From assembly GCF_003696305.1 (NCBI RefSeq), contig NZ_RFFK01000005.1:186001-250000 (forward strand): a DNA stretch of 64,000 nt. The letters are read 5' to 3'. The notes beneath the pieces were generated by a model. The model saw only the letters and a list, made by a program, of their open reading frames with translations. It had not been told where the DNA came from and did not search any database. Made by a program: the position numbers and the translations under genes. Source of the stretch: Pseudomonas sp. AOB-7 (lineage in GTDB: Bacteria; Pseudomonadota; Gammaproteobacteria; Pseudomonadales; Pseudomonadaceae). Positions 54,695 through 64,000 of this stretch are shown piece by piece; position 1 is the stretch's first letter; every line of letters starts with the position of its first letter.

Positions 54695-55981
54695 TTGGAC
54701 GACCTTCATGCGAGCTACCTGCTCGGCCTGCTGATCTTTCTCATCCTCTGCTCGGCGTTCTTCTCCAGCTCCGAGACCGGCATGCTCAGCCTCAACCGCT
54801 ACCGGCTCAAGCACCTGGCCAAGGAAGGGCACAAGGGCGCCAAGCGGGTGACCCGCCTGCTCGATCGCCCGGACCGCCTGCTCGGCACCATCCTGGTCGG
54901 CAACAACGTGGTCAACATCCTCGCCGCCTCCATCGCCACGGTGCTGGCGGTGGATCTGTGGGGCGAGGCCGGCATCGCCATCGCCACCGCCGGCCTGACC
55001 ATCGTCGTGCTGATCTTCGGCGAGATCACCCCCAAGACCCTGGCCGCGCTGCGCCCGGAACTGGTGGCCTTCCCCGCCAGCCGCCTGCTCAACCTGCTGC
55101 AGCGCCTGCTCTACCCGGTAGTCTGGCTGACCAGCGCGATCAGCAACGGCCTGCTGCGCCTGTTCGGCATCGACCCGGCGCAACGCGCCAGCGACAGCCT
55201 GTCCACCGAGGAACTGCGCAGCGTGGTGCGCGAGTCCGGCGCAGAGCTGCCGAAGAACCGGCAGAACATGCTGCTGGGCATCCTCGACCTGGAACGGGTG
55301 ACGGTGGACGACATCATGATCCCGCGCAACGAGGTGGCCGGCATCGACCTGGACGACGACCTGGAAAGCATCGTCGGCCAGCTGCGCACCACCCCGCACA
55401 CCCGCCTGCCGGTGTTCCGCGGCGACATCAACCAGATCGAGGGCGTGGTGCACATGCGCCAGATCGCCCGCCTGCTCAGCCACAACCAGCTGACCAAGGA
55501 AGCCCTGCTGGCAGCCTGCCACGAACCCTACTTCGTGCCGGAGAACACCCCGCTGTCGACCCAGCTGATCAACTTCCAGAAGCACAAGCGGCGCATCGGC
55601 ATAGTGGTCGACGAGTACGGCGAGGTGATCGGCATCGTCACCCTGGAAGACATCCTCGAGGAGATAGTCGGCGACTTCAGCAACCAGGACAGCCTGCGTA
55701 GCCCCGACATCCACCCGCAGGACGACGGCACCTACGTGATCGACGGCGCCGCCTACATTCGCGAACTGAACAAGACCCTCGGCTGGCACCTGCCCAGCGA
55801 GGGCCCCAAGACCCTCAACGGCCTGATCACCGAGGCGCTGGAGAGCATTCCCGACAGCGCCGTGTGCCTGAAGATCGGTCCCTACCGCCTGGAGATCCTG
55901 CAGGCGACGGAGAACCGGGTGAAAAGCGTGCGGGTCTGGCAGACGGAAAAGCTCAAAGCGGACGCCGCAGCAGCGGAGTGA
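54695..55981 (+). CDS. CNNM/CorC (HlyC/CorC) family protein
   Basis: 428 residues from a TTG start (MDDLHASYLLGLLIFLILCSAFFSSSETGML). DUF21/CNNM membrane domain with about four helices (SSSETGM, GNNVVNILAASIATV and FGEITPKTLA are signature loops). A CBS pair (DDIMIPRNEVAGIDLDDDLESIV..., RRIGIVVDEYGEVIGIVTLEDILEEIVGDF) and a C-terminal CorC_HlyC domain follow. Related proteins export Mg2+ or Co2+. Same operon as the YpjD-like gene. The 3' end overlaps the converging hydrolase gene by 29 bases. Confidence 0.92.
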   Translation: MDDLHASYLLGLLIFLILCSAFFSSSETGMLSLNRYRLKHLAKEGHKGAKRVTRLLDRPDRLLGTILVGNNVVNILAASIATVLAVDLWGEAGIAIATAGLTIVVLIFGEITPKTLAALRPELVAFPASRLLNLLQRLLYPVVWLTSAISNGLLRLFGIDPAQRASDSLSTEELRSVVRESGAELPKNRQNMLLGILDLERVTVDDIMIPRNEVAGIDLDDDLESIVGQLRTTPHTRLPVFRGDINQIEGVVHMRQIARLLSHNQLTKEALLAACHEPYFVPENTPLSTQLINFQKHKRRIGIVVDEYGEVIGIVTLEDILEEIVGDFSNQDSLRSPDIHPQDDGTYVIDGAAYIRELNKTLGWHLPSEGPKTLNGLITEALESIPDSAVCLKIGPYRLEILQATENRVKSVRVWQTEKLKADAAAAE

Positions 55982-56687
55982 GACGCTCGGCCAGGCCCTC
56001 GGCCCACAGCCGGTAACCCAGCGCCGAGGGGTGATAGCCGTCCTCGGCCAGGTAACGCGGCTCGAACGGCAACTCCAGCGCGCAATACTCTGCCCCCAGA
56101 CACCCACTGAGCCTGCGCAGCTCGGCGTCGAGCAGGCGCGCGCGCCAGCCCATCAGCTGGCGCAGCAGCCAGGGCAAGGCGCTGAAGTGCTGCAACGGCG
56201 GCACCGCGCTGAACGCCACGCGCACCCCGCGCCCGCGCAAGCCGTCGGCCATGCCGGCAAGCGCCTGCATCCAGCGCGCACTCGGCGTGAGATGGGTGGT
56301 GTCGTTGACGCCGAATACCAGCAAGGCCAACTCGGCCGGCTCGGCCAGTGCCTGCGGCAGCAGGCGCTCGTGAGCCTGGGCCGCGGTGATGCCGTTCTCG
56401 CCGCAGGCCCGCCAGCGCACCGGGCGCTGCAGACGCTCGGCCAGCGCCGCCGCCAGACAGGCGGCCAGGGCCTGCTCCAGGCTCGCCACACCAACGCCGG
56501 CCACGGTGGACTCGCCGATCAGCAGCAGGCGCAGCGGCTCGCCGGACCACTGCGCGCCGCACAGGCCGTGCGTCGCTCCCGACGCTGGCGGCAGACGTAA
56601 CGCCGTGCGCCGGGTATGCAATGCCAGCGGCAGCGCCAATGGCAGCAGCGGCAGCGTCGCCAGCCACCACAGCGCGTGCCGGCTCAC
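55953..56687 (-). CDS. SGNH/GDSL hydrolase
   Basis: 244 residues from a GTG start ([25 protein letters not shown]) overlapping the purT stop (GTGA). N-terminal hydrophobic segment, likely signal anchor. SGNH blocks: [13 protein letters not shown] (Ser), ENGITAAQ (Gly), [13 protein letters not shown] (Asn) and [19 protein letters not shown] (Asp/His). Likely esterase or lipase of unknown substrate, facing the periplasm. Its 3' end overlaps the CorC-like gene. Confidence 0.87.
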   Translation of the reverse strand: MSRHALWWLATLPLLPLALPLALHTRRTALRLPPASGATHGLCGAQWSGEPLRLLLIGESTVAGVGVASLEQALAACLAAALAERLQRPVRWRACGENGITAAQAHERLLPQALAEPAELALLVFGVNDTTHLTPSARWMQALAGMADGLRGRGVRVAFSAVPPLQHFSALPWLLRQLMGWRARLLDAELRRLSGCLGAEYCALELPFEPRYLAEDGYHPSALGYRLWAEGLAERLTPLLRRPL

Positions 56688-57865
56688 AGCTGCACGCGTA
56701 CCGCGCGGGCGCTGCGCAGCGCCTTGGCCCGCGCCGCCTCGATCGACTCGTCGCGCGCCAGGGCCACGCCCATACGCCGCTGGCCCTTGACCTCGGGCTT
56801 GCCGAACAGACGCAGCGCGGTGTCCGCCTCGCTCAGCGCCGCGCCCAGATTGGCGAAACTGGCCTGCTGCGAGTCGCCTTCGACCAGAATCACCGCCGAC
56901 GCCGACGGGCCCATCTGGCGGATCGCCGGAATCGGCAGGCCGAGAATGGCCCGCGCGTGCAGGGCGAACTCGGACAGTTCCTGGGAAATCAGCGTCACCA
57001 GGCCGGTGTCGTGCGGCCGTGGAGAAACCTCGCTGAACCACACCTGGTCGCCCTTGACGAACAGTTCGACGCCGAACAGCCCGCGACCACCGAGCGCCTC
57101 GGTCACCGCCAGCGCCACGCGCTCGGACTCGGCCTGCGCCTGCGCGCTCATCGCTTGCGGCTGCCAGGACTCCTGATAGTCACCATTCTCCTGACGGTGG
57201 CCAATCGGCGCGCAGAAGCTGGTGCCGCCGGCGTGGCGCACGGTAAGCAGGGTGATCTCGTAGTCGAAGTCGATAAACCCTTCCACGATGACCCTGCCCT
57301 TGCCGGCGCGCCCGCCTTCCTGGGCATAGTCCCAGGCGCGCTGCAGGTCGGCGTCGCTCTTCAGCACGCTCTGGCCCTTGCCGGAAGAACTCATGATCGG
57401 CTTGACCACGCAGGGGTAACCGACGGATTTCACCGCCGCGGCATAGTCCTCGAAGGTGTCGGCGAAATGGTAGGGCGAAGTGGGCAAGCCCAGCTCCTCG
57501 GCGGCCAGGCGACGGATGCCCTCGCGGTTCATGGTCAGCTGTGCGGCGCGTGCGGTGGGCACCACGTTGAAGCCCTCGGCCTCCAGCTCGACCAGGGTGG
57601 CGGTGGCGATGGCCTCGATCTCGGGCACGATGAAATGCGGCTGCTCGGCCTCGATCACCGCACGCAGGGCGGCGCCGTCGAGCATGTCGATCACGTGGCT
57701 GCGGTGCGCCACCTGCATGGCCGGGGCGTTGGCGTAACGGTCCACGCCTATCACCTCGCAGCCCAGGCGCTGCAACTCGATCACCACTTCCTTGCCGAGC
57801 TCGCCGCAGCCGCACAGCAGCACGCGGGTCGCGGAAGGCGACAGGGGGGTTCCAATACGGGGCAT
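56684..57865 (-). CDS. purT: Formate-dependent phosphoribosylglycinamide formyltransferase 2
   Basis: 393 residues from [26 protein letters not shown], the Pseudomonas length. ATP-grasp enzyme forming formyl-GAR from formate, ATP and [57 protein letters not shown] and [22 protein letters not shown] are family landmarks. Translationally coupled to the SGNH hydrolase gene downstream. Confidence 0.97.
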   Translation of the reverse strand: MPRIGTPLSPSATRVLLCGCGELGKEVVIELQRLGCEVIGVDRYANAPAMQVAHRSHVIDMLDGAALRAVIEAEQPHFIVPEIEAIATATLVELEAEGFNVVPTARAAQLTMNREGIRRLAAEELGLPTSPYHFADTFEDYAAAVKSVGYPCVVKPIMSSSGKGQSVLKSDADLQRAWDYAQEGGRAGKGRVIVEGFIDFDYEITLLTVRHAGGTSFCAPIGHRQENGDYQESWQPQAMSAQAQAESERVALAVTEALGGRGLFGVELFVKGDQVWFSEVSPRPHDTGLVTLISQELSEFALHARAILGLPIPAIRQMGPSASAVILVEGDSQQASFANLGAALSEADTALRLFGKPEVKGQRRMGVALARDESIEAARAKALRSARAVRVQL

Positions 57866-57887
57866 CAAGGGTTCCTCGAACAGAGAA

Positions 57888-58088
57888 TCAGGAAGGCATC
57901 AGCAGATGACCGGAGGCGCGGGCACGCTGCAGACAGAGTTGCAACACCGCACGCCGCTCGGCGTTGTCCATGCGGCCCCAGCGGGTGATTTCGTCAGCCG
58001 TGCGCTGGCAACCGATGCAGACGTCCTGCTCGTCCAGCGCGCAGACCTGCACGCAGGGCGAGCGCACCGGCTTTTCCACATCACTCAT
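57888..58088 (-). CDS. DUF1289 domain protein
   Basis: 66 residues from [34 protein letters not shown]; four cysteines in the CxxxC...CxxC pattern of DUF1289, a likely metal or Fe-S binding knuckle, then a helical tail. The start overlaps the gamma-carbonic anhydrase stop by eight bases, and the stop is 22 bases before purT. Function unknown; probably part of a carbonic anhydrase-DUF1289-purT transcript. Confidence 0.85.
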   Translation of the reverse strand: MSDVEKPVRSPCVQVCALDEQDVCIGCQRTADEITRWGRMDNAERRAVLQLCLQRARASGHLLMPS

Positions 58089-58605
58089 CGTCAGGCACCA
58101 GTTCGCGGGCATAGCGCTGGGCGTTGTGCACGTAATGGGCGGCGCTGGCCTCGAGCATCTTCCTCTGCTGCTCGGTCAGTTCGCGCACCACCTTGCCGGG
58201 GCTGCCCATGACCAGGCTGCCGTCGGGAATCACCTTGCCTTCGGGAATCAGACTGTTGGCGCCGATGATGCAGTACTTGCCGATCCTGGCGCCGTTGAGG
58301 ATCACGGCGTTGATGCCGATCAGGCTGTAATCGTCCACCGTGCAGCCATGCATCATCACCTTGTGCCCCACGGTGACGCCCTTGCCCAGGGTCAGCGGAA
58401 AGCCCATGTCGGTGTGCAGCACGCTGCCGTCCTGCACGTTGCTGTGCTCGCCGATATGGATCAGTTCGTTGTCGCCGCGCAGCACGGCGCCGAACCAGAC
58501 GCTGGCGCCGGCCTCCAGGCGCACCTTGCCGATCAGGTCGGCGCTCGGCGCGACCCAGCTGTCGGGGTGGGCTTCGACACGGGAGCTTCCCAGGCGGTAT
58601 TTCAT
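58081..58605 (-). CDS. Gamma-class carbonic anhydrase-like protein (hexapeptide repeat)
   Basis: 174 residues of left-handed beta-helix repeats ([22 protein letters not shown]). Metal-site histidines are in [15 protein letters not shown] (two His), with the conserved RGDN. It resembles E. coli YrdA/CaiE-type proteins; some are active carbonic anhydrases, others not. Trimeric and cytoplasmic. Overlaps the DUF1289 gene downstream and lies 22 bases after the CoA-Nudix gene. Confidence 0.9.
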   Translation of the reverse strand: MKYRLGSSRVEAHPDSWVAPSADLIGKVRLEAGASVWFGAVLRGDNELIHIGEHSNVQDGSVLHTDMGFPLTLGKGVTVGHKVMMHGCTVDDYSLIGINAVILNGARIGKYCIIGANSLIPEGKVIPDGSLVMGSPGKVVRELTEQQRKMLEASAAHYVHNAQRYARELVPDDE

Positions 58606-58627
58606 GGCTCGGTTTTCCTCGACGGGT

Positions 58628-59233
58628 TCAACGCAGATGAATGAAGTGTTCGGGCGGCTGGTGCAGGGCGATCTGCGCGTCGTCGTACAGCAGATTGACC
58701 AGCTCCACCACCATGATCGCGGTCAGGCCCCAGATGCGGTACTCGCCATAGGTGTAGGACGGCACGTACCAGCTGTGCCCGAGGTAGTCGATACGGTGGG
58801 TCAATTCGCGCGGGTCATCGCGGAAGAACGCCAGCGGCACCGAGAACACCGAGGCGATCTCGGCATCGTTGGCCTTGTACTCCACGTAATCTGGCACCAG
58901 GCCGACATAGGGGGTGACCTGGATGCCGTGGCGCGACACCAGGCTGCTGAGCGGTCCTATCACCTCGACCAGCCCCGGCGGCAGGCCGATTTCCTCCTCG
59001 GCTTCGCGCAGGGCGGTATGCACCAGGTCGCGATCCTCCGGGTCGCGCCGACCGCCGGGGAAGGCCACCTCGCCACTGTGGGTCGACAAACCGCTGGCGC
59101 GCAGGGTCAGCACCAGTTCGGGTTCGTCACTGCGGGTGATGGGGACCAGCACCGCCGCCTCGGGGAAGCTGCGCTCGGTCTCCAGAGGGCGCGGCCGATG
59201 ACCGCGCACGCGATGGAGCAACTCGTCCAGCAT
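58628..59233 (-). CDS. CoA pyrophosphatase-type Nudix hydrolase (NudL-like)
   Basis: 201 residues from ATG 59233; a GTG two codons earlier is possible. Nudix box [24 protein letters not shown] (split here: GRRDPEDRD, then REAEEEIGL) preceded by the CoA-type signature [11 protein letters not shown] and followed by [17 protein letters not shown]. Cleaves CoA or acyl-CoA to 4'-phosphopantetheine and 3',5'-ADP. Divergent from the other Nudix gene by 150 bases; heads the minus-strand run to purT. Confidence 0.9.
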   Translation of the reverse strand: MLDELLHRVRGHRPRPLETERSFPEAAVLVPITRSDEPELVLTLRASGLSTHSGEVAFPGGRRDPEDRDLVHTALREAEEEIGLPPGLVEVIGPLSSLVSRHGIQVTPYVGLVPDYVEYKANDAEIASVFSVPLAFFRDDPRELTHRIDYLGHSWYVPSYTYGEYRIWGLTAIMVVELVNLLYDDAQIALHQPPEHFIHLR

Positions 59234-59383
59234 GGGCACACTCGGGGATTGTTATGCCCGGCATCATGGCATGAAAGCGGCGCCGCGCCCAAGCCCGAAG
59301 ACAGGGCAAGGCGGCCGAGTTGGCGGGCTTGCCGGCCATGCCGCCGGCGCGCCAAGATAGTCCCAACAGGCCGAGGACAAGCC

Positions 59384-59938
59384 ATGAAATATTGCAGCCA
59401 ATGCGGCCAGCCGCTGACCCGGGCGATCCCCGTCGGCGACAACCGCCTGCGCCACGTGTGCAACCACTGCCATACGGTGCACTACGAGAACCCGCGCATC
59501 GTTGCCGGCTGCCTGCCGGTGTGGGGCGAGCAGGTGCTGCTGTGCCGCCGCGCCATCGAACCGCGCCGCGGCTACTGGACCCTGCCGGCCGGCTTCATGG
59601 AAAACGGCGAAACCATCGAGCAGGCGGCGGCAAGGGAAACCCTGGAAGAGGCCTGCGCGCGGGTGCGCGACCTCAATCTCTACACCCTGTTCGACCTGCC
59701 GCATATCAGCCAGGTGTACATGCTGTTTCGCGCCGAGCTGGTCGACCTGGATTTCGCCGTGGGCGAGGAAAGCCTCGAGGTGCGCCTGTTCGCCGAAGCG
59801 GAAATCCCCTGGTCGGAGCTGGCTTTCCCGACCATAGGCCGTACCTTAGAATGTTTCTTCGCCGACCGCCGGCAGAACCTGTTTCCGGTGCGCAACGAGC
59901 CGCTGGAAGCCCTGCGCGCTCATTACCGACCCCGTTGA
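59384..59938 (+). CDS. Zinc-ribbon Nudix hydrolase (NADH pyrophosphatase-like)
   Basis: 184 residues from MKYCSQCGQPLTRAIP. An N-terminal zinc ribbon (CSQCG and CNHCH) is followed by a Nudix domain with LPAGFMENGETIEQAAARE and TLEEACARV; the glycine usually found after EEx is a Cys. Related to the short NudC-like group. Substrate likely a nucleoside diphosphate derivative, not determinable here. Twenty-two bases before the L,D-transpeptidase. Confidence 0.88.
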   Translation: MKYCSQCGQPLTRAIPVGDNRLRHVCNHCHTVHYENPRIVAGCLPVWGEQVLLCRRAIEPRRGYWTLPAGFMENGETIEQAAARETLEEACARVRDLNLYTLFDLPHISQVYMLFRAELVDLDFAVGEESLEVRLFAEAEIPWSELAFPTIGRTLECFFADRRQNLFPVRNEPLEALRAHYRPR

Positions 59939-59960
59939 CCCCTTGCCGAGAAGTATTCCG

Positions 59961-60464
59961 ATGCGCTGGCTGTTGCCCCTGTTGTGCCTGACCCTCAGCC
60001 TGAACGTGCAGGCCAACGCCACCCCCATCGACGCCACGCGCCAGGTGGACAAGGTGCTGGTGCTCAAGTCCGAACGCCAGCTGCACCTGCAGCGACGCGG
60101 CGAGACCATCAAGTCCTACCGCATCTCCCTCGGCAAGCAGCCCAACGGCGCCAAGCAGCGCGAAGGCGACCTGCGCACGCCGGAAGGCTTCTACTGGATC
60201 GACTGGCGCAAGGCCAGCGACAAGTACCAGCTATCGCTGCACATCTCCTACCCCAACGCCCGCGACCTGGCCAACGCGAGCCAGGCCGGCGTGCCGCCGG
60301 GCGGCATGATCATGATCCACGGCACGCCGCTGGACGAGGAATACCCCGAGTGGTTCTTCCATACCCTGGACTGGACCGAAGGCTGCATCGCCATGAAGAA
60401 CGACGACATGCGCGAGGTGTGGGAGCTGGTCAAGGACGGCACGCTGATCGAGATCCGCCCCTAG
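59961..60464 (+). CDS. L,D-transpeptidase / YkuD-domain protein
   Basis: 167 residues from MRWLLPLLCLTLSLNVQANA (signal peptide to about residue 20). YkuD domain with VDKVLVLKSERQLHLQRRGE, KTYRISLGKQP-like strand, GDLRTPEGFYWI, IMIHGTP and the catalytic block DWTEGCIAMKNDDM with Cys in the SxGCxR-like position; Ser/Arg are replaced by Glu/Ala around it. Periplasmic, cross-links peptidoglycan or lipoprotein, or trims it. Secreted like E. coli YafK/DpaA-type members. Confidence 0.87.
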   Translation: MRWLLPLLCLTLSLNVQANATPIDATRQVDKVLVLKSERQLHLQRRGETIKSYRISLGKQPNGAKQREGDLRTPEGFYWIDWRKASDKYQLSLHISYPNARDLANASQAGVPPGGMIMIHGTPLDEEYPEWFFHTLDWTEGCIAMKNDDMREVWELVKDGTLIEIRP

Positions 60465-60467
60465 GGT

Positions 60468-60493
60468 GTCGCGGGGCCGCCCAGGCCGTGCGC
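60468..60493. repeat. Short dispersed repeat, copy 2
   Basis: Matches 883-908 at most positions (GTCGCGGGGC...CAGGCC...TGCGC). It begins four bases after the L,D-transpeptidase stop. Confidence 0.35.
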
Positions 60494-60525
60494 ACCGCAT
60501 GAACGATATCTCCGCACCACACCCC

Positions 60526-60843
60526 CTAGAACTGCAGATCCGACAGGCGCCAGACATCGAACGCCGGCGTCTCGTAGGGATGGGACTGCTTGAGCGCCTT
60601 GACCGCATCGTGGATCAGCTCGTCGGCCACCACCAGCTCGACCTTCCACTCCGCCACCTGCTCGACGCCGCCGATCTGGCCGAGAAACGGCTGGCTGCCC
60701 TCCAGCGCACGGAACTGGCCCTGGCCGAGCGCCTGCCAGCAGCAGCTGTCGTAGCGGCCGATGCGGCCGCCGCCGGCGGCGAACACCGCCTTCTTCACCG
60801 GCTCCAGATGGCTTTCCGGCACGTAAAAACACAGTTTGTACAT
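60526..60843 (-). CDS. NIF3/YqfO C-terminal-domain-like protein
   Basis: 105 residues from MYKLCFYVPESHLEPVKKAVFAAGGGRIG, GGAG before ATG. It matches the PII/CutA-like domain inserted in YqfO/NIF3 proteins, here as a free-standing gene: RYDSCCWQALGQGQFRALEGSQPFLG, HPYETPAFDVW. May form a trimer and bind a small ligand; function unknown. Divergent from nothing; flanked by small genes. Confidence 0.85.
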   Translation of the reverse strand: MYKLCFYVPESHLEPVKKAVFAAGGGRIGRYDSCCWQALGQGQFRALEGSQPFLGQIGGVEQVAEWKVELVVADELIHDAVKALKQSHPYETPAFDVWRLSDLQF

Positions 60844-61003
60844 CAAGTTCTCCGCAGATGGGGCAACCGAACAACAGACAAGCCATGACGCCGAAATGAT
60901 GGCATTTTGCCTCAGCGCAATACTGAGAACCACCTCGGAAATTCCGCATCCGCCAGCTCGTTCGTTACTTTCGACTCGCCGCCCGGGCAGGCGTTCCGCG
61001 GCC

Positions 61004-61273
61004 TCAGGCCTTGCCGATAAAGCGCCGCCACTTGTCGCCCAGACCGGGCGCCGGCGGACTGTGGCTGCCATCGCAATAGGGTAGATCGGCCGAACGGCCG
61101 CAGCGGCAGAGCAGCAGACGCTGTTCGCGCTCGGCGGTCAGCCGCAACGCCTCGGCGCAGGTGCGGTTGCAGTCGGGCAAGGCCGAGGAAGCTCCGCAGC
61201 GGCAGAGGCGCAGGCAATCCCCCGGACGAACCAGGCGGACTTCGGGAAGGATGGGTGGAGCATCGTCGGCCAT
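61004..61273 (-). CDS. Tandem CDGSH iron-sulfur domain protein
   Basis: 89 residues from MADDAPPILPEVRLVRPGDC. Two CDGSH-like repeats: the second, CRCGRSADLPYCDGSH, has the full C-x-C-x2-S-x3-P-x-C-D-G-S-H 2Fe-2S binding pattern; the first, CRCGASSALPDCNRTC, has Asn-Arg-Thr-Cys in place of Asp-Gly-Ser-His. So one cluster is likely canonical and the first may be altered or all-Cys liganded. Electron or cluster carrier. REP DNA lies upstream. Confidence 0.88.
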   Translation of the reverse strand: MADDAPPILPEVRLVRPGDCLRLCRCGASSALPDCNRTCAEALRLTAEREQRLLLCRCGRSADLPYCDGSHSPPAPGLGDKWRRFIGKA

Positions 61274-61291
61274 GGGGGGGGGCCTGCCGGT

Positions 61292-61347
61292 GTAGCCCGG
61301 ATGAAATCCGGGAGGGATTGCACGTGCTTCCCCGGATTGCATCCGGC
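61292..61347. repeat. Paired REP element, second copy
   Basis: GTAGCCCGGATGAAATCCGG (from 61292) and CCGGATTGCATCCGG (61332-61346) are the same family as 13410-13470, with the inverted arms less perfect. Confidence 0.7.
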
Positions 61348-61362
61348 GAGGGGATTTGCAAA

Positions 61363-61386
61363 CCCTCTCCCGCATGCGGGAGAGGG
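61363..61386 (-). terminator. Terminator-like palindrome after purL
   Basis: Perfect palindrome CCCTCTCCCGC-AT-GCGGGAGAGGG (11-bp stem), 29 bases after the purL stop, followed by GTTTGC on the minus strand. T tract short, so partial termination or a REP-type hairpin. A second stem (GGCCGC / GCGGCC-type) sits right at the stop codon. Confidence 0.7.
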
Positions 61387-61414
61387 TCAGCGGAAGGCCG
61401 CTGCGCGGCCGCTT

Positions 61415-64000
61415 TTAGTTCACCCAGACGCGGGCGTTGCGGAACATGCGCATCCAGCCGCCGTCTTCCTGCCACTCGTCCGGGCGCCAGGAGTTCTGCA
61501 CGGCGCGGAACACCCGCTCCGGGTGCGGCATCATGATGGTCACACGGCCGTCGCGACTGGTCAGGCCGGTGATGCCGCGCGGCGAACCGTTGGGGTTGGC
61601 CGGGTAGCTCTCGGTGACCTTGCCGTGGTTGTCGACATAGCGCAGGGCCACGGTGCCGGACAGATCGGCTTCCAGCAGCGCCTCCTCGCTCTCGAACTCG
61701 GCATGGCCTTCGCCGTGGGCGATGGCGATCGGCAGACGCGAGCCGGCCATGCCCTGCAGGAAGATCGACGCCGATTCCTGGATCTGCACCATGGCCACGC
61801 GCGCCTCGAACTGCTCGGAGCGGTTGCGCACGAAGTGCGGCCAGAACTCGGTGCCGGGGATCAGCTCGTGCAGGTTGCTCATCATCTGGCAGCCGTTGCA
61901 CACGCCGAGGGCGAAGCTGTCGCGCCGCTCGAAGAAGCCCTGGAAGGCATCGCGCGCGCGGGCGTTGAACAGCACGGACTTGGCCCAGCCCTCGCCGGCG
62001 CCGAGCACGTCGCCATAGGAGAAGCCGCCGCAGGCCACCAGCCCCTTGAACTCTTCCAGGCTGACGCGGCCGGCGAGGATGTCGCTCATATGCACGTCGA
62101 CGGCGGCGAAGCCGGCGCGGTCGAATGCCGCGGCCATCTCCACCTGACCGTTGACGCCCTGCTCGCGGAGGATCGCCACCTGCGGCCGTACGCCCTTCTT
62201 GATATAGGGCGCGGCCACGTCCTGGTTGACGTCGAAGCCGAGCTTGACCGACAGACCGGGGTTGTCCTCTTCCAGCAGCAGGTCGAACTCCTGATCGGCG
62301 CCCTGGGCGTTGTCGCGCAGGCGCTGGATGCGGTAGCTGGTCTCGGCCCACTGACGCTGCAGCAGGCGACGCTCGCCGGTGAACACCGGCTCGCCGTTGA
62401 AGCTGATGCCGATTTCGCCGTTGTTCACCGCCTGGCCGATCACCGCCACGCAGTCGCCCAGACCGGCGGCGCTGAACTGCGCCAGCACTTCCGGAGTGGC
62501 GTCCTGGCGCACCTGGATCACCGCACCCAGCTCCTCGTTGAACAGCACGGCCGGCAGCTCGGCGCTGGCGTCGGCCAGCGCGTCGAGGTTCAGCGCCAGG
62601 CCGCAGTGACCGGCGAAGGCCATTTCCAAGACGGTGGTCAGCAGACCGCCGTCGGAGCGGTCATGGTAGGCCAGCAGATGGCCGTCGGCGTTCAGGCCCT
62701 GGATCACGGCGAAGAAGGCCTTGAGGTCCTCGGCGTCGTCGAGATCCGGCGCCTGCTGGCCGATCTGCGCGTAGACCTGCGCCAGGATCGAGCCACCCAT
62801 GCGGTTCTGCCCGCGGCCGAGGTCGATCAGGATCAGGTCGGTCTCGCCCTTGTCCATGCGCAGTTGCGGGGTCAGGGTCTGGCGGATGTCCTGCACAGGG
62901 GCGAAGCCGGAAATCACCAGCGACAGCGGCGCGGTGACGCTCTTGTCGACGCCCGCGTCCTGCCAGCGGGTCTTCATCGACATGGAGTCCTTGCCCACCG
63001 GAATGGTGATGCCGAGCTGCGGACACAGCTCCATACCGACCGCCTTGACGGTGTCATAGAGACGGGCGTCTTCGCCGGGGTGGCCGGCGGCTGCCATCCA
63101 GTTGGCCGACAGCTTGATGTCGGACAGCTTGCCGATACGCGCCGCGGCCAGGTTGGTGATGGTCTCGCCCACCGCCATGCGGCCCGACGCCGGGGCGTCG
63201 AGCAGCGCCAGCGGGGTGCGCTCGCCCATGGCCATGGCTTCGCCGGTATAGACGTCGAAGCTGGTGGCGGTCACCGCGCAGTCGGCCACCGGTACCTGCC
63301 AGGGGCCGACCATCTGGTCGCGGGCCACCAGGCCGGTGATGCTGCGGTCGCCGATGGTGATCAAAAAGCTCTTGCTGGCCACGGCCGGGTGACGCAGCAC
63401 GCGCTCCAGCGCTTCGTCGATCGCCACGCCGGCGGCGTCGAAATCATCGCCCTGCTCGGCTTCGCGAGCGACGCTGCGGTGCATGCGCGGCGGCTTGCCG
63501 AGCAGCACTTCCAGCGGCATGTCCACCGGTGTGTTGCCGAAGTGGCTGTCGGTCACGGTCAGCTGCGGTTCGGCAATGGCCTCGCCGACCACGGCGAAGG
63601 GGCAGCGTTCGCGTTCGCAGATGGCCTTGAAGCGCTCGAAGTCGGCCGCATCGACCGACATCACGTAGCGTTCCTGGGATTCGTTGCACCAGATTTCCAG
63701 CGGGCTCATGCCCGGCTCGTCGTTGGGCACCTTGCGCAGCTCGAAGCGACCGCCGCGGCCACCGTCGTTGATCAGCTCCGGCAGGGCATTGGAGATACCG
63801 CCGGCGCCGACGTCGTGGATGAACTTGATCGGGTTGGCCTCGCCCAGCTGCCAGCAGCGGTCGATGACCTCCTGGCAGCGGCGTTCCATTTCCGGGTTCT
63901 CGCGCTGCACCGAGGCGAAGTCCAGGTCGGCCGAGCTGGCGCCGGTGGCCATCGACGAGGCGGCGCCGCCGCCCAGGCCGATCAGCATGGCTGGGCCGCC
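61415..64000 (-). CDS. purL: Phosphoribosylformylglycinamidine synthase (5' truncated)
   Basis: 861 C-terminal codons; the gene continues upstream of the window (family about 1,290-1,300 residues). ATP-dependent FGAR amidation, fourth step of purine synthesis. Visible are the end of the first FGAM-synthase half ([20 protein letters not shown]), the AIRS-like second half ([25 protein letters not shown]) and the class I glutaminase domain. The latter has [19 protein letters not shown], the nucleophile Cys in [11 protein letters not shown] and the His/Glu near the C-terminus ([10 protein letters not shown]). Terminator-like hairpin follows. Confidence 0.98.
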   Translation of the reverse strand, partial: GGPAMLIGLGGGAASSMATGASSADLDFASVQRENPEMERRCQEVIDRCWQLGEANPIKFIHDVGAGGISNALPELINDGGRGGRFELRKVPNDEPGMSPLEIWCNESQERYVMSVDAADFERFKAICERERCPFAVVGEAIAEPQLTVTDSHFGNTPVDMPLEVLLGKPPRMHRSVAREAEQGDDFDAAGVAIDEALERVLRHPAVASKSFLITIGDRSITGLVARDQMVGPWQVPVADCAVTATSFDVYTGEAMAMGERTPLALLDAPASGRMAVGETITNLAAARIGKLSDIKLSANWMAAAGHPGEDARLYDTVKAVGMELCPQLGITIPVGKDSMSMKTRWQDAGVDKSVTAPLSLVISGFAPVQDIRQTLTPQLRMDKGETDLILIDLGRGQNRMGGSILAQVYAQIGQQAPDLDDAEDLKAFFAVIQGLNADGHLLAYHDRSDGGLLTTVLEMAFAGHCGLALNLDALADASAELPAVLFNEELGAVIQVRQDATPEVLAQFSAAGLGDCVAVIGQAVNNGEIGISFNGEPVFTGERRLLQRQWAETSYRIQRLRDNAQGADQEFDLLLEEDNPGLSVKLGFDVNQDVAAPYIKKGVRPQVAILREQGVNGQVEMAAAFDRAGFAAVDVHMSDILAGRVSLEEFKGLVACGGFSYGDVLGAGEGWAKSVLFNARARDAFQGFFERRDSFALGVCNGCQMMSNLHELIPGTEFWPHFVRNRSEQFEARVAMVQIQESASIFLQGMAGSRLPIAIAHGEGHAEFESEEALLEADLSGTVALRYVDNHGKVTESYPANPNGSPRGITGLTSRDGRVTIMMPHPERVFRAVQNSWRPDEWQEDGGWMRMFRNARVWVN

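Overview
The window is GC-rich chromosomal DNA of a Pseudomonas-type gammaproteobacterium. The evidence is gene content and gene order: mexJK with divergent mexL, tsaB-adk-ppc, lysS-prfB, thrC-hom-dsbC-xerD, and ffh/rpsP-rimM-trmD-rplS all follow the order I know from Pseudomonas. REP-type intergenic palindromes common in that genus are also present. I see no tRNA, rRNA, CRISPR array, transposase, integrase of a mobile element, or prophage. The sequence is almost all core genome, with a few accessory inserts and decaying genes.

Layout. 0-7 kb: end of a Fe3+/polyamine-type ABC ATPase, a PhzF-like protein, the glycerol-3-phosphate regulon (glpK and ybaK divergent from glpR-glpD, with a probable GlpR operator) and bacterioferritin. 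7-12 kb: RND efflux pump MexJK with its TetR repressor. 12-20 kb: rsmJ, a frameshifted small gene, a DUF72 protein, tsaB, a class C acid phosphatase, adk and ppc. 20-25.5 kb: a run of little-studied envelope or metallopeptidase genes on the minus strand (TetR regulator, lipoprotein, DUF1704/QEGLA protein, AIM24-like protein, lipoprotein hydrolase, one-TM protein). 25.6-28.3 kb: lysS and prfB, the latter with its programmed +1 frameshift. 28.4-31 kb: a GMC oxidoreductase and a DUF533 protein.

31-38 kb is the most accessory-looking segment: a wrecked LysR gene, a complete YdcSTUVW-like polyamine uptake and 4-aminobutanal oxidation operon ending in a secreted SnoaL-like protein, and a wrecked nucleoside/cytosine deaminase gene. 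38-44 kb: recJ, 5-oxoprolinase subunits pxpBC without pxpA, yaeQ, a CaiB-type CoA-transferase and a small membrane protein. 44-54 kb: threonine biosynthesis, disulfide isomerase, XerD recombinase, a GspE-N-like protein, a thioesterase, and the ribosome/SRP block. 54-64 kb: a cytochrome c assembly-like protein, a CNNM/CorC protein, an SGNH hydrolase, purT, DUF1289, gamma-carbonic anhydrase, two Nudix hydrolases, an L,D-transpeptidase, a NIF3-like protein, a CDGSH protein and the 3' part of purL.

Main themes are glycerol catabolism (GlpK makes glycerol-3-phosphate, GlpD oxidises it, GlpR senses it), putative putrescine import with conversion to 4-aminobutyrate, translation (LysS, RF2, S16, L19, RimM, TrmD, TsaB, RsmJ, Ffh) and purine synthesis (PurT, PurL). 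The best candidate for something undescribed is the 20.8-25.5 kb cluster around a predicted HExxxH metallopeptidase. I found no clearly novel defence or mobile system. Start codons were adjusted to the best ribosome binding site or family length where a longer reading frame was open.
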